Made by a program: the position numbers and the translations under genes. Positions 29,801 through 36,015 of a stretch of DNA of 64,000 nt are shown one piece after another (the first letter of the stretch is position 1; each line of letters opens with the position of its first letter). The notes under the pieces were generated by a model. It searched no databases. It had not been told where the DNA came from and was given only the letters and a program-made list of their open reading frames with translations. This DNA comes from an uncultured Oscillibacter sp. (GTDB taxonomy: Bacteria; Bacillota; Clostridia; Oscillospirales; Oscillospiraceae): positions 112,231 to 176,230 of the forward strand of contig CAJKKQ010000002.1 in assembly GCA_905200545.1 (NCBI GenBank). Direction: 5' to 3'.

Positions 29801-30067
29801 AGCGGTATCAGCACCCAGAGCAGCGGCGGTGGTGGGGCCAAGGATCAGGTTGCAGATGATCTTGGCAGCGGCACCACGGGTGAGGTTGGTGGTGGGCTGG
29901 AAAGAACCATCGGTGTAACCATCGATGACCTTCACCTCGGACATCACGGCGACAGCTTCATCATAAGTGATGGACTTGTCATCCGTGAAGTCCTTGGCGC
30001 CAGCGCTGACGGTGACCAGAGACATGGTCATCACCAGAGCCAGAACCAGAGAAAGGAACTTCTTCAT
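26855..30067 (-). CDS. Large acidic SLH surface protein (candidate S-layer protein)
   Basis: A 1070-aa secreted protein. It has a signal peptide MKKFLSLVLALVMTMSLVTV (cleavage near SAGA), then two or three N-terminal SLH repeats to about residue 190 (VIDGYTDGSFQPTTNLTRGAAAK; GIISGYADGTFKPAAPLTG). The rest is a long Asp/Glu-rich beta-domain region with DDDDEDEY-type runs, ending in an Ig-like segment. The SLH domains bind wall polymers while the remainder faces outward; size, acidity and a strong AAAGGAGGA site fit an abundant surface-layer protein, though that is inference. The recombinase-like regulator gene lies upstream on the same strand. Confidence 0.88.
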   Translation of the reverse strand: MKKFLSLVLALVMTMSLVTVSAGAKDFTDDKSITYDEAVAVMSEVKVIDGYTDGSFQPTTNLTRGAAAKIICNLILGPTTAAALGADTAPYSDVPVNHTFAGYIAYCQKTGIISGYADGTFKPAAPLTGYAFMKMLLGALGYKSDVEGYTGPNWSINVAKQAIAIGLAKGNDDFTGQAYVNREEACLYSLNTLKATMVEYPQTTTVNVNGADVVLASARTEVAWGTALKSNDGNIKKDGYVQFAEKYFPNLELEVGEGIYGRPANTWKNKKSEIGTFTSIEPTYVYTESMEEADVYKDLGGVITDKDEYDWSFYINGVEQKTGTIPAKNNDDEWVYTGEGTVTEVYVNDLEETVDVVEFNYYLGQVSKVKSDDDGEYITVSVLSKGAKDLDNKTFYVEGYAEDDYVVFTMDWDDDEDEYVIGEVFEPETVTGTVTRVDKDTDKANNSTKVTGETYLKMDSDKYVYSEDAKDPAQQSHMVYDLSENTNVVAHPTLDEDYIVYLDPNGYVLGFAPSEETVDQYLFVTDSDEELRDWIAKVYLPDATNPKVDLDDELEGKLPNSMTVPSLGKPIKFSSTGDSIEWIDNDGNTNNDWKQRTNVDGLIWKYSVSSKGVYSLTYVPVAASVTDENSDVRQYYMDTTDPADPTKTVEIHNGKAYVQAGANAFIVDNKTIFVDTMNGVAYTGYKEVPNVDNAEIAYVMDGKIASVVFILDGDIYDSASTYFMLKDTKRESFRYDGDDFWTYANAYVNGEKTPLNIKYNADKSGSNVLKADTLYKVTKTVDEEYITEVTSAGMPATKPVVAVGIDAFWAGAAQTSSNKYDVNDETVFVVVDYALQKDGTYELDSIYDGRLDDMDDDDYDIQVQVLKQDEETAELVYIYRHEKAAPAEPKVSNVTFNGEEVSAYTSASQAYKNAIEYVPGATFAVDFDAEGSATAYWQNFTSASDSFTSTSTYTIGEKSASVSAGSVQVFKLVDTANGDTDVRYIAVKGSNDMVNLTFDITNALVKINGVSYYDGDVLTVKANENVEMVVTFADNTSSKTVTVGGTAVSGFDGTYIFKTATSVTVTVSAT

Positions 30068-30343
30068 GGTAGGATCTTCCTCCTTTTAAGATTTACGGTC
30101 CGTTTGCACCGCGCCCCGCTTGCCGTTCCCGGTCTCGTGTCGGGGCTAGCCGAACCAAACCATGTTGGCCTACACCAAACCTGGAATTGGCCGTCGGGTA
30201 GCCGTGCTCCCGTCCGCACAGTCAATGTACCTGAAAATTTTTCCGCTGTCCAGCGTTTTGGCCCAGACGTAATGCAAATGAGACGCGGCGCGCTTTTTGT
30301 GGATTTTTTTGCCATCCGAAGGTAACAAATTAGAGGCCTCCCG
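30068..30343 (-). promoter_or_regulatory. Leader/upstream region of the SLH surface-protein gene
   Basis: About 280 bases without a supported gene. A strong SD (AAAAGGAGGA) lies just before the ATG. A TTGACT (30220-30225, minus strand) could be a -35, but no good -10 lies 17 bases away, so the promoter is not assigned. The motif TTTGTTAC occurs at about 30322-30329. Confidence 0.4.
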
Positions 30344-30388
30344 GAACAAAAGACGGGGCCGCAGCCGCACATCCGCAGCCGTGGCCCC
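30344..30388 (-). terminator. Terminator of the recombinase-like gene
   Basis: Minus-strand GGGGCC...GGCCCC stem enclosing a further GC-rich hairpin, followed by GTCTTTTGTT, 30 bases after the gene. Confidence 0.65.
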
Positions 30389-30417
30389 GCCGCTTTTTCC
30401 ATATGAAAAAGAGGGCT

Positions 30418-31683
30418 TCACGCTTGTTTTAATGTATATCGCTGCTTTTCCTGCACAATCTGTCCATTTTCCACCATGCGGCGCAGAATGGGCCGGCACT
30501 GCCGGGGATCCACATGCAGCAGCTGCGCAATGTCCTGCCGGTAGGCAAATCCCTCCCGGGTGAGATACTCCAAAATCACCTGGGGCTGCCGCTCCGGCGG
30601 CACCACCTGGCCGAAGAGATAGTACCGGGTGCCGATCTGGGTGAGCTTGCCCCGCTGAACCATCTGCTTGAGCCGGTTGTAGGCCGTGGTGCGGGAAACG
30701 CCCAGCAGCTCCATGGCCTGGTTGCGGGTGATGTACTGGTGGCGGCGGACCCAGGATACCACCTGGTTCTCCCCGCCGACCCGGATCTCACAGTCCACCC
30801 GCAGGTCCCGCAGCGTCACATCGTCCATCCCGCCGCGAACCAGTGCCGCCCGGGTGAGTTTGGAAAGCCGGGTGCGATCCAGAGCGTGGCCGGTGCGGGG
30901 CGCCGCCACTACCGCCTTCTGGGATGCAGGCGTCTTCTCCCGCAGCTGACGCAGTACCCCCAGCACACCGCTGGTCATGGCCACCGTCCGCTCCGGCAGG
31001 TGAAGCTCCTGCCGCTCCAGATCCACCTGGTCCCAGGTGAGGGCCACAATCTCGTCCAGCCGCAGGCCCATCTGCCACGTCAGCCACAAAGCCACGCCTG
31101 CCGGCGACATCTTCTCCGCCTGCAGCAGCTTCCACAGGGCAAATTCATCAATGTGTACCGTCTCTTCCCGCTTGGCCCGGGTGGAGACGTGCTTTTCTTT
31201 CATATAAGTCCCAAAATGCGCATTGAGGGCCGCCGCCTCCATCCCCGTGATCCGGGATACATACTGCCAGTCGTGCCGGGCAAGCTGCCGGAGTACGTAA
31301 TCGTGGCGCAGGTCGATGAGCCGCACCTTCGTCTGCCCCTCCTTGTCCAGCGCGCCCCGCACCAGCCGGGAAATAGACTGGGGCGTCAGAGGCTTGCGGT
31401 CCCGGTCCGAGAGCACCACCGCCTCGGAACTGCGGTTACGCTCCCGGCGCAGCGTCTCCAGCCAATCGGCCAGCTCCTCCTCCAACGGCACCTCCCGATC
31501 CGGCAGCACAATGCGCCGGTCCTGAAAGTCAATCTGCGCCCAGGTGAGGGTCTGGATCTCCTCCCGCAGCAGGCCCGCCTGCCACGCAAGACGCAAAATC
31601 GCCCCCACCGCGTTGTCCGGATTCTGCTGTAAGATGCGCCTCATGACCTCTTCATCTGGGCGGTTCACGATGTATTCCGCCAT
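30418..31683 (-). CDS. Degenerate double tyrosine-recombinase-fold protein with two winged helices
   Basis: A 421-aa protein with two tandem segments resembling the catalytic fold of phage integrases. Repeat A (about 25-162) keeps the first Arg (GLLREEI), LRH and a Tyr (FGTY), but the HxxRH histidine is Ile123 and the GH histidine is Met148. Repeat B (about 195-310) keeps GLRLDEI and one Arg (RDLR) but has no His or Tyr. Two winged-helix units follow (ITRNQAMELLGVSRTTAYNRL, about 318-338; YRQDIAQLLHVD, about 381-392). It is probably a DNA-binding regulator rather than a recombinase; its target is unknown. The promoter is at 31808-31836. Confidence 0.75.
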   Translation of the reverse strand: MAEYIVNRPDEEVMRRILQQNPDNAVGAILRLAWQAGLLREEIQTLTWAQIDFQDRRIVLPDREVPLEEELADWLETLRRERNRSSEAVVLSDRDRKPLTPQSISRLVRGALDKEGQTKVRLIDLRHDYVLRQLARHDWQYVSRITGMEAAALNAHFGTYMKEKHVSTRAKREETVHIDEFALWKLLQAEKMSPAGVALWLTWQMGLRLDEIVALTWDQVDLERQELHLPERTVAMTSGVLGVLRQLREKTPASQKAVVAAPRTGHALDRTRLSKLTRAALVRGGMDDVTLRDLRVDCEIRVGGENQVVSWVRRHQYITRNQAMELLGVSRTTAYNRLKQMVQRGKLTQIGTRYYLFGQVVPPERQPQVILEYLTREGFAYRQDIAQLLHVDPRQCRPILRRMVENGQIVQEKQRYTLKQA

Positions 31684-32054
31684 GCATTTTCCCCTCTTTG
31701 TTACAACTATATATCAAATAATAGACTACTAAATACTGGGAATCCCTCCTGGCTTTCCCACGGCCAGCAGGATTTTTTCAACGTGCTTTTGGTTACATTA
31801 TGTTACAATTATGTGCCAAAATACATTTTCTGTAAAATTACACTCAATCCGTTGTGGCACAAGGGTTTGGAGATTTTCCATATCTGTAAAATACGCCAAA
31901 AAGTAACAAAAATCAATATCCTATGTCATTTTTTACGGTAACCGCCCCGGCGGAAGCGGCCCGCGATCTTCACCGCGATGATCGATGAACAAGCGGGGAT
32001 TACCGGGGAAAATCCGCAAAAAAGCACGTCCCGCCGGAGGGGCAAAGGAGCTGT
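31684..32054 (-). promoter_or_regulatory. AT-rich control region of the recombinase-like gene
   Basis: On the minus strand TTTACA (31831-31836), 17-base spacer, CATAAT (31808-31813). Between this promoter and the ATG at 31683 are three TGTAAC copies (31802-31807, 31792-31797, about 31700-31705). A fourth copy lies upstream in the opposite orientation (31913-31918). They may be binding sites for the gene's own product. No other gene is seen in this stretch, which is clearly richer in AT than its surroundings. Confidence 0.55.
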
Positions 32055-32092
32055 GTAAAAAAAGAGAGGCGGCCGGTTGGCCGCCTCTCTTT
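32055..32092 (-). terminator. Terminator of the PepSY gene
   Basis: Perfect 12-bp stem AGAGAGGCGGCC / GGCCGCCTCTCT with A and T runs on the two sides, 20 bases after the stop. Confidence 0.92.
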
Positions 32093-32111
32093 TTTACAGT
32101 GCAGGATTGGA

Positions 32112-32888
32112 TCAGTCGTAGTCGCTCTCCCAGGTGAGGATGGTGCCGGTAGCGGCGTCGATGTCGCAGTCGTACTCCATACGACCGTTGCGCATCTCAA
32201 CCTCGTACACGGTGCGGCCGTCGTCCCGGTCCAGCTGGCACTTGACCACGGTGGTTCCGCTGGGAGCACGGCCCAGGGCGATGGACTTGGCCTTGTCGGC
32301 GGTGATCAGCGTACCGGAGGTGCCGGAAGAAACCGCAGAGGGAACCGTGAAGTCCTCCAGATCCCGGTCAGAGCTGCGGATGGCGCCGGTGATGGCGTCG
32401 ATGTCATAATCGTACTCCACGTTGCCGCTGTAGAACTCCACCTCGTACTCGGCCCGGCCGTCGTCCCAGTCCAGACGAACCTTCAGGAATACGGCGTTGG
32501 ACTCCTTCACGCCAGCGTCGTTCAGGGCGATTTCTTTGGCCCGGCTCTCGCCGATGTAGCTGCCGGAGTCCGCCTTCTGGGATGCAGCCTGTTCCATGGT
32601 GGTCAAAACCACGGTGTCGGTGGCGGAATTGTAGGACACCTCCATGCCTGCGGCCTCACACACCGCCCGGACGGGGGCGTAGGTGGTGCCGTTGTAGAGG
32701 AACACCGGCACTTCCTTGCCGCTGACATCCCGGGGGGTGAATTTCGCGCCGTTGAGGGTGATGCCGATGCCGTCCTCCACCTGGATGGTGCGCTGATAGG
32801 TGGCGGTGGCGGTGATGCCCAGTGCCGCTACCAAAGCCGTCAGCACCAGCGCGGAGGCGAATCCCTTCCAGTAACCAGTCTTCTTCAT
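32112..32888 (-). CDS. Secreted protein with stalk-like domain and two PepSY repeats
   Basis: A 258-aa protein. It has an N-terminal signal/anchor helix (ALVLTALVAALGI), a copper-amine-oxidase N-terminal-like 'stalk' domain (about 35-95; VFLYNGTTYAPVRAVCEAAG), then two PepSY domains (about 110-170 and 195-256). Each PepSY contains a DWDDGRAEYEVEF or DRDDGRTVYEVEM motif and ends in DIDAxTGxI. PepSY domains are found in protease inhibitors and envelope proteins; no precise function can be given. AAGGAG precedes the ATG. Confidence 0.85.
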   Translation of the reverse strand: MKKTGYWKGFASALVLTALVAALGITATATYQRTIQVEDGIGITLNGAKFTPRDVSGKEVPVFLYNGTTYAPVRAVCEAAGMEVSYNSATDTVVLTTMEQAASQKADSGSYIGESRAKEIALNDAGVKESNAVFLKVRLDWDDGRAEYEVEFYSGNVEYDYDIDAITGAIRSSDRDLEDFTVPSAVSSGTSGTLITADKAKSIALGRAPSGTTVVKCQLDRDDGRTVYEVEMRNGRMEYDCDIDAATGTILTWESDYD

Positions 32889-33145
32889 ACTCGTTTCTCC
32901 TTCTTATATGTTTATTTTTTGATTGGACAGATGTTTTCTGCGATGGTCTCCGGCGGGGGTACCTCCCGCCCTTTCTACACCAATAATGGATGGGCCGGCG
33001 GTTTTATTGCACCAGATCAAAAATTTTTTTGAGATTTTTTCCAGCCGGGGCCGCCGGAAAAAAATCAGGGCTTTTTCTCGCAGGCCGAATGCGGTATAAT
33101 GCAGCTATCGAAAATCTGATTTCATGTGTTCGGAGGAGCCGTTTT

Positions 33146-34339
33146 ATGAACCAACAAGAAATTTTCCTTTTGAAGCTGGGCGAGGTGGTCCTCAAGGGCC
33201 TCAACCGCCGCTCCTTTGAGGATAAACTCCTCTCCAACGTCCGCCGCCGCCTGCGGGGCTGCGGCAGCTTCCAGGTGTATCTGCGCCAGAGCACCATCTA
33301 TGTGGAGCCCCAGGGGGAGTGCGATATGGAGGCTGCCTGGGAGGCCTGCCGCCAGGTCTTCGGCGTGGTCTCCATCGCCCGGGCGGTACCTTGCGAAAAA
33401 ACCGTGGAGGCCATCACCGACACGGCGGAAAAATACCTGGCATCGGAGTTTGCCAACGCCAAAAGCTTTAAGGTGGAGAGCAAGCGGGCGGACAAGAGCT
33501 ATTACCTCAATTCCATCCAAATCTCCCAGGAGGTGGGCGGTGAGCTGGCGGAGCGTTTCCCCAGCGTGGCGGTGGACGTCCACAATCCCGACCTCACGGT
33601 GTACGTGGAGATCCGGGAAAAGGCGGCCTATGTCCACGCCCCTGCCGTCCCCGGCGCCGGCGGACTGCCGGTGGGCATGGGCGGCCGGGCGGTGAGCCTC
33701 CTCTCCGGCGGCATCGACTCCCCCGTGTCCTCCTGGATGATGGCCCGGCGGGGCGTGGAGCTGGAGATGGTCCACTTCGTCTCCCCGCCTTACACCTCCC
33801 AGCAGGCCCAGGACAAGGTGCTGGAGCTGGCCCATCTGCTGACGGGCTACTGCGGACGGCTGGTGGTGCATATCGTGCCCTTCACCAAAATCCAGGAGGA
33901 GATCCGCAAGAACTGTCCGGAGGAGTACTTTACCCTCATCATGCGGCGGTTCATGATGCGCCTTGCCCAGGCGGTAGCCCGGAAGATCGGCGCCAAGGCC
34001 CTGGTCACCGGCGAGTCTTTGGGCCAGGTGGCCAGCCAGACCATGCTGGCCCTGGGCACCACCGACGACGTGTGCGAGATGCCGGTGCTGCGGCCCCTCA
34101 TCGGCATGGACAAGGTGGAGATCATCCGCATTGCCCGGCAGATCGGCACCTTTGATACCTCCATTCTCCCCTACGAGGACTGCTGCACCGTGTTCACCCC
34201 CCGGCACCCCTGCACCCGTCCCAAGCTGGAGGATGTCCGGGCGGCGGAGGCGGCGCTGGACGTGGACGCCCTGGTGAACGAAGCCTTTGCCCAAAGTTCC
34301 TGGGTCCGGGTGAAGATCACCGACGAGCCCCGGATCTGA
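33146..34339 (+). CDS. thiI: tRNA 4-thiouridine synthetase ThiI (no rhodanese domain)
   Basis: A 397-aa protein with the ferredoxin-like and THUMP domains N-terminally (to about residue 165), then the PP-loop ATP-pyrophosphatase motif SLLSGGIDSPVSSW (about 180-193) and a C-terminal CTVFTPRHPCTRP with conserved cysteines. The C-terminal rhodanese of the E. coli enzyme is absent, as usual in Firmicutes, so a separate sulfur donor is needed. GGAGGA precedes the ATG at 33146; the longer frame from 32990 has no support. A TATAAT lies at 33095-33100, without a convincing -35. Confidence 0.95.
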   Translation: MNQQEIFLLKLGEVVLKGLNRRSFEDKLLSNVRRRLRGCGSFQVYLRQSTIYVEPQGECDMEAAWEACRQVFGVVSIARAVPCEKTVEAITDTAEKYLASEFANAKSFKVESKRADKSYYLNSIQISQEVGGELAERFPSVAVDVHNPDLTVYVEIREKAAYVHAPAVPGAGGLPVGMGGRAVSLLSGGIDSPVSSWMMARRGVELEMVHFVSPPYTSQQAQDKVLELAHLLTGYCGRLVVHIVPFTKIQEEIRKNCPEEYFTLIMRRFMMRLAQAVARKIGAKALVTGESLGQVASQTMLALGTTDDVCEMPVLRPLIGMDKVEIIRIARQIGTFDTSILPYEDCCTVFTPRHPCTRPKLEDVRAAEAALDVDALVNEAFAQSSWVRVKITDEPRI

Positions 34340-34343
34340 GGAA

Positions 34344-34412
34344 GGCTTTTTACCACGGCACACACTGCCCAAATCATTGCCGTGGGCACCGCTCCTGGGC
34401 AACATCACCAAC
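34344..34412 (+). pseudogene. Decayed duplicate of the cinA 5' end
   Basis: This 69-base segment is about 90% identical to 34552-34626, which spans the cinA leader and first 21 codons. The start codon is ACG instead of ATG, and a 5-base deletion (GAGCT) shifts the frame. It is therefore a non-coding relic placed between thiI and cinA, followed by a hairpin-rich insert. Confidence 0.75.
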
Positions 34413-34545
34413 GTCCCGCAGGTTCAGAGAACCTGCGGGAGCCCTGTTTTCTCACATCCTCGGGCGGAGTGAATCCGCCCTTTCGGAAATACTGCGCTGA
34501 CGCTCCGTATTTGCGGCGGCACTGGCCGCCGGATTGGTGTCGGCG
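34413..34545 (+). repeat. Hairpin-rich insert between the two cinA 5' copies
   Basis: Successive inverted repeats are seen: TCCCGCAGGTTC/GAACCTGCGGGA (from 34414; followed by GCCCTGTTTTCT, so it can terminate thiI), GGGCGGA/TCCGCCC, an AAATAC/GTATTT arm pair and GCGGC/GCCGC. The insert lies exactly between the duplicated flanks. It may be a small intergenic element or a structured leader. Confidence 0.5.
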
Positions 34546-34563
34546 ACTGGAGGCCTTTTTACC

Positions 34564-35817
34564 ATGGCACACACTGCTGAAATCATTGCCGTAGGCACTG
34601 AGCTGCTCCTGGGCAACATCGCCAACACCAATGCCCAGGTGCTCTCCCAAAGCCTCAGTGCCCTGGGCATCAACGTCTTCTGGCACACGGTGGTGGGAGA
34701 CAACCCCGCCCGGCTGCGCCAGGCGGTGGACACCGCCCGGCACCGGGCGGACATCCTCATCACCACCGGCGGCCTGGGCCCCACCTACGACGACCTCACC
34801 AAGGAGACCGTCTGCGCCGCCTGCGGCAAGGCGCTGGTGTTCCACCCGGAGATTCTCTCGGACATCGCGGACTTCTACGAAAAAAACCTTCACGCCCCCA
34901 TGCCGGACAACAACCGCCAGCAAGCTATGCTCCCGGAGGGGTGCGTGGTGTTCGACAATCCCGTGGGCACCGCCCCCGGCTGCGCCTTTGAAGCCGACGG
35001 CGTCCATGTGCTGATGCTCCCCGGCCCGCCCCACGAGATGGTGACCATGCTGCGCCGCTGCGCCGAGCCCTATCTCCGGAGCCTTTCCCGGGAAATCATC
35101 GTCTCCCACGACATCATGACCTTCGGCCTGGGAGAGTCCTATGTGGACCAGCTGCTCCACGAGAAGATGTCCCACATGGAAAACCCGTCTCTTGCCACCT
35201 ACGCCAAGCCCTGCGAGGTGCGCCTGCGGGCCACCGCCAAAGCCCAGAGCGCCGAACAGGCGGAGGAGATGCTTGCCCCGGTGGTGGATGATGTGAAAAC
35301 GCTCCTGGGCCCCTATGTCTACGGCGTGGACGTGACGGGACTGGAGGAAGTATGTTCCGCCCTGCTTTTGGAGCGGGGCCTCACCCTGGCTACCGCCGAG
35401 AGCTGCACCGGCGGCCTCATCGCCCGGCGCATCACCGCCCTGCCGGGAGCCTCCCGGGTCTACCGGGGCGGCGTGGTCAGCTACTGGACGGAGGTGAAAG
35501 CCGCCGTGCTGGGGGTCCCTCAGGACCTTCTGGACCAATACGGCGCCGTGTCGGAGCCCACTGCCCGGGCCATGGCAGAGGGTGCCCGGCGCATCACCGG
35601 AGCGGACATCGCCGTCTCCGTCACCGGCGTGGCGGGCCCTGACCCCGACGAGCGGGGCAATCCCGTGGGGCTGGTGTTTATCGGCCTGGCCACCCCCGAC
35701 GGCACCTTCTGCCGCCGGACTGAGTCCGGCCGCCGCACCCGGGACCGGATCCAGGACCTCTCCGCCAACCACGCTCTGGACATGGTACGCCGCTACCTCA
35801 CCGGGCTGGAGCTTTGA
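34564..35817 (+). CDS. cinA: CinA-family protein (competence/damage-inducible, NMN deamidase type)
   Basis: A 417-aa protein, full length. It has an N-terminal MoaB/MogA-like COG1058 domain (TTGGLGPTYDDLTKE; PGPPHEM) and a C-terminal amidohydrolase domain (TAESCTGGLIARRIT; VTGVAGPD) that in related proteins converts NMN to nicotinate mononucleotide. The start at 34564 has GGAGG 10 bases upstream and matches the family N-terminus MAHTAEIIAVGTELL. A decayed copy of its start region lies at 34344-34412. Confidence 0.95.
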   Translation: MAHTAEIIAVGTELLLGNIANTNAQVLSQSLSALGINVFWHTVVGDNPARLRQAVDTARHRADILITTGGLGPTYDDLTKETVCAACGKALVFHPEILSDIADFYEKNLHAPMPDNNRQQAMLPEGCVVFDNPVGTAPGCAFEADGVHVLMLPGPPHEMVTMLRRCAEPYLRSLSREIIVSHDIMTFGLGESYVDQLLHEKMSHMENPSLATYAKPCEVRLRATAKAQSAEQAEEMLAPVVDDVKTLLGPYVYGVDVTGLEEVCSALLLERGLTLATAESCTGGLIARRITALPGASRVYRGGVVSYWTEVKAAVLGVPQDLLDQYGAVSEPTARAMAEGARRITGADIAVSVTGVAGPDPDERGNPVGLVFIGLATPDGTFCRRTESGRRTRDRIQDLSANHALDMVRRYLTGLEL

Positions 35818-35828
35818 CCCGGCTGTCA

Positions 35829-35866
35829 AACAGGATCGCTGCCATACGGCAGCGATCCTGTTTTTG
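35829..35866 (+). terminator. Terminator of cinA
   Basis: 15-bp perfect stem AACAGGATCGCTGCC and complement, ATAC loop, then TTTTTGTTTT. Confidence 0.93.
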
Positions 35867-35926
35867 TTTTCTCCTTCTGCCCTATCCGCTTGAAAAGACG
35901 AAAAACCGGTTTTCCAAAAGATACAT

Positions 35927-35956
35927 TTGTCAGATGCTCCGGCTTTATGTTACATT
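35927..35956 (+). promoter_or_regulatory. Promoter of the SLH beta-helix protein gene
   Basis: TTGTCA (35927-35932), 18-base spacer, TACATT (35951-35956). A GTTACA motif overlaps the -10, like those in the control region at 31684-32054. Confidence 0.55.
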
Positions 35957-36015
35957 TATAGAGCAAAATAAATAGATTTTAGAACACCGCTCAGTGCGGT
36001 TTCAGGAGGAAACAC

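Noticed and set aside
27425..30325. A 966-aa open frame opposite the SLH surface-protein gene
   Set aside because: It mirrors the acidic codons of the real gene and has no ribosome site or recognisable domain.
30418..31683. An active integrase marking a mobile element
   Set aside because: Catalytic histidines and the second tyrosine are missing, and no att repeats or other mobile genes were found around it.
33095..33100. TATAAT as a full thiI promoter
   Set aside because: No acceptable -35 at 16-18 bases upstream; noted only as a possible -10.
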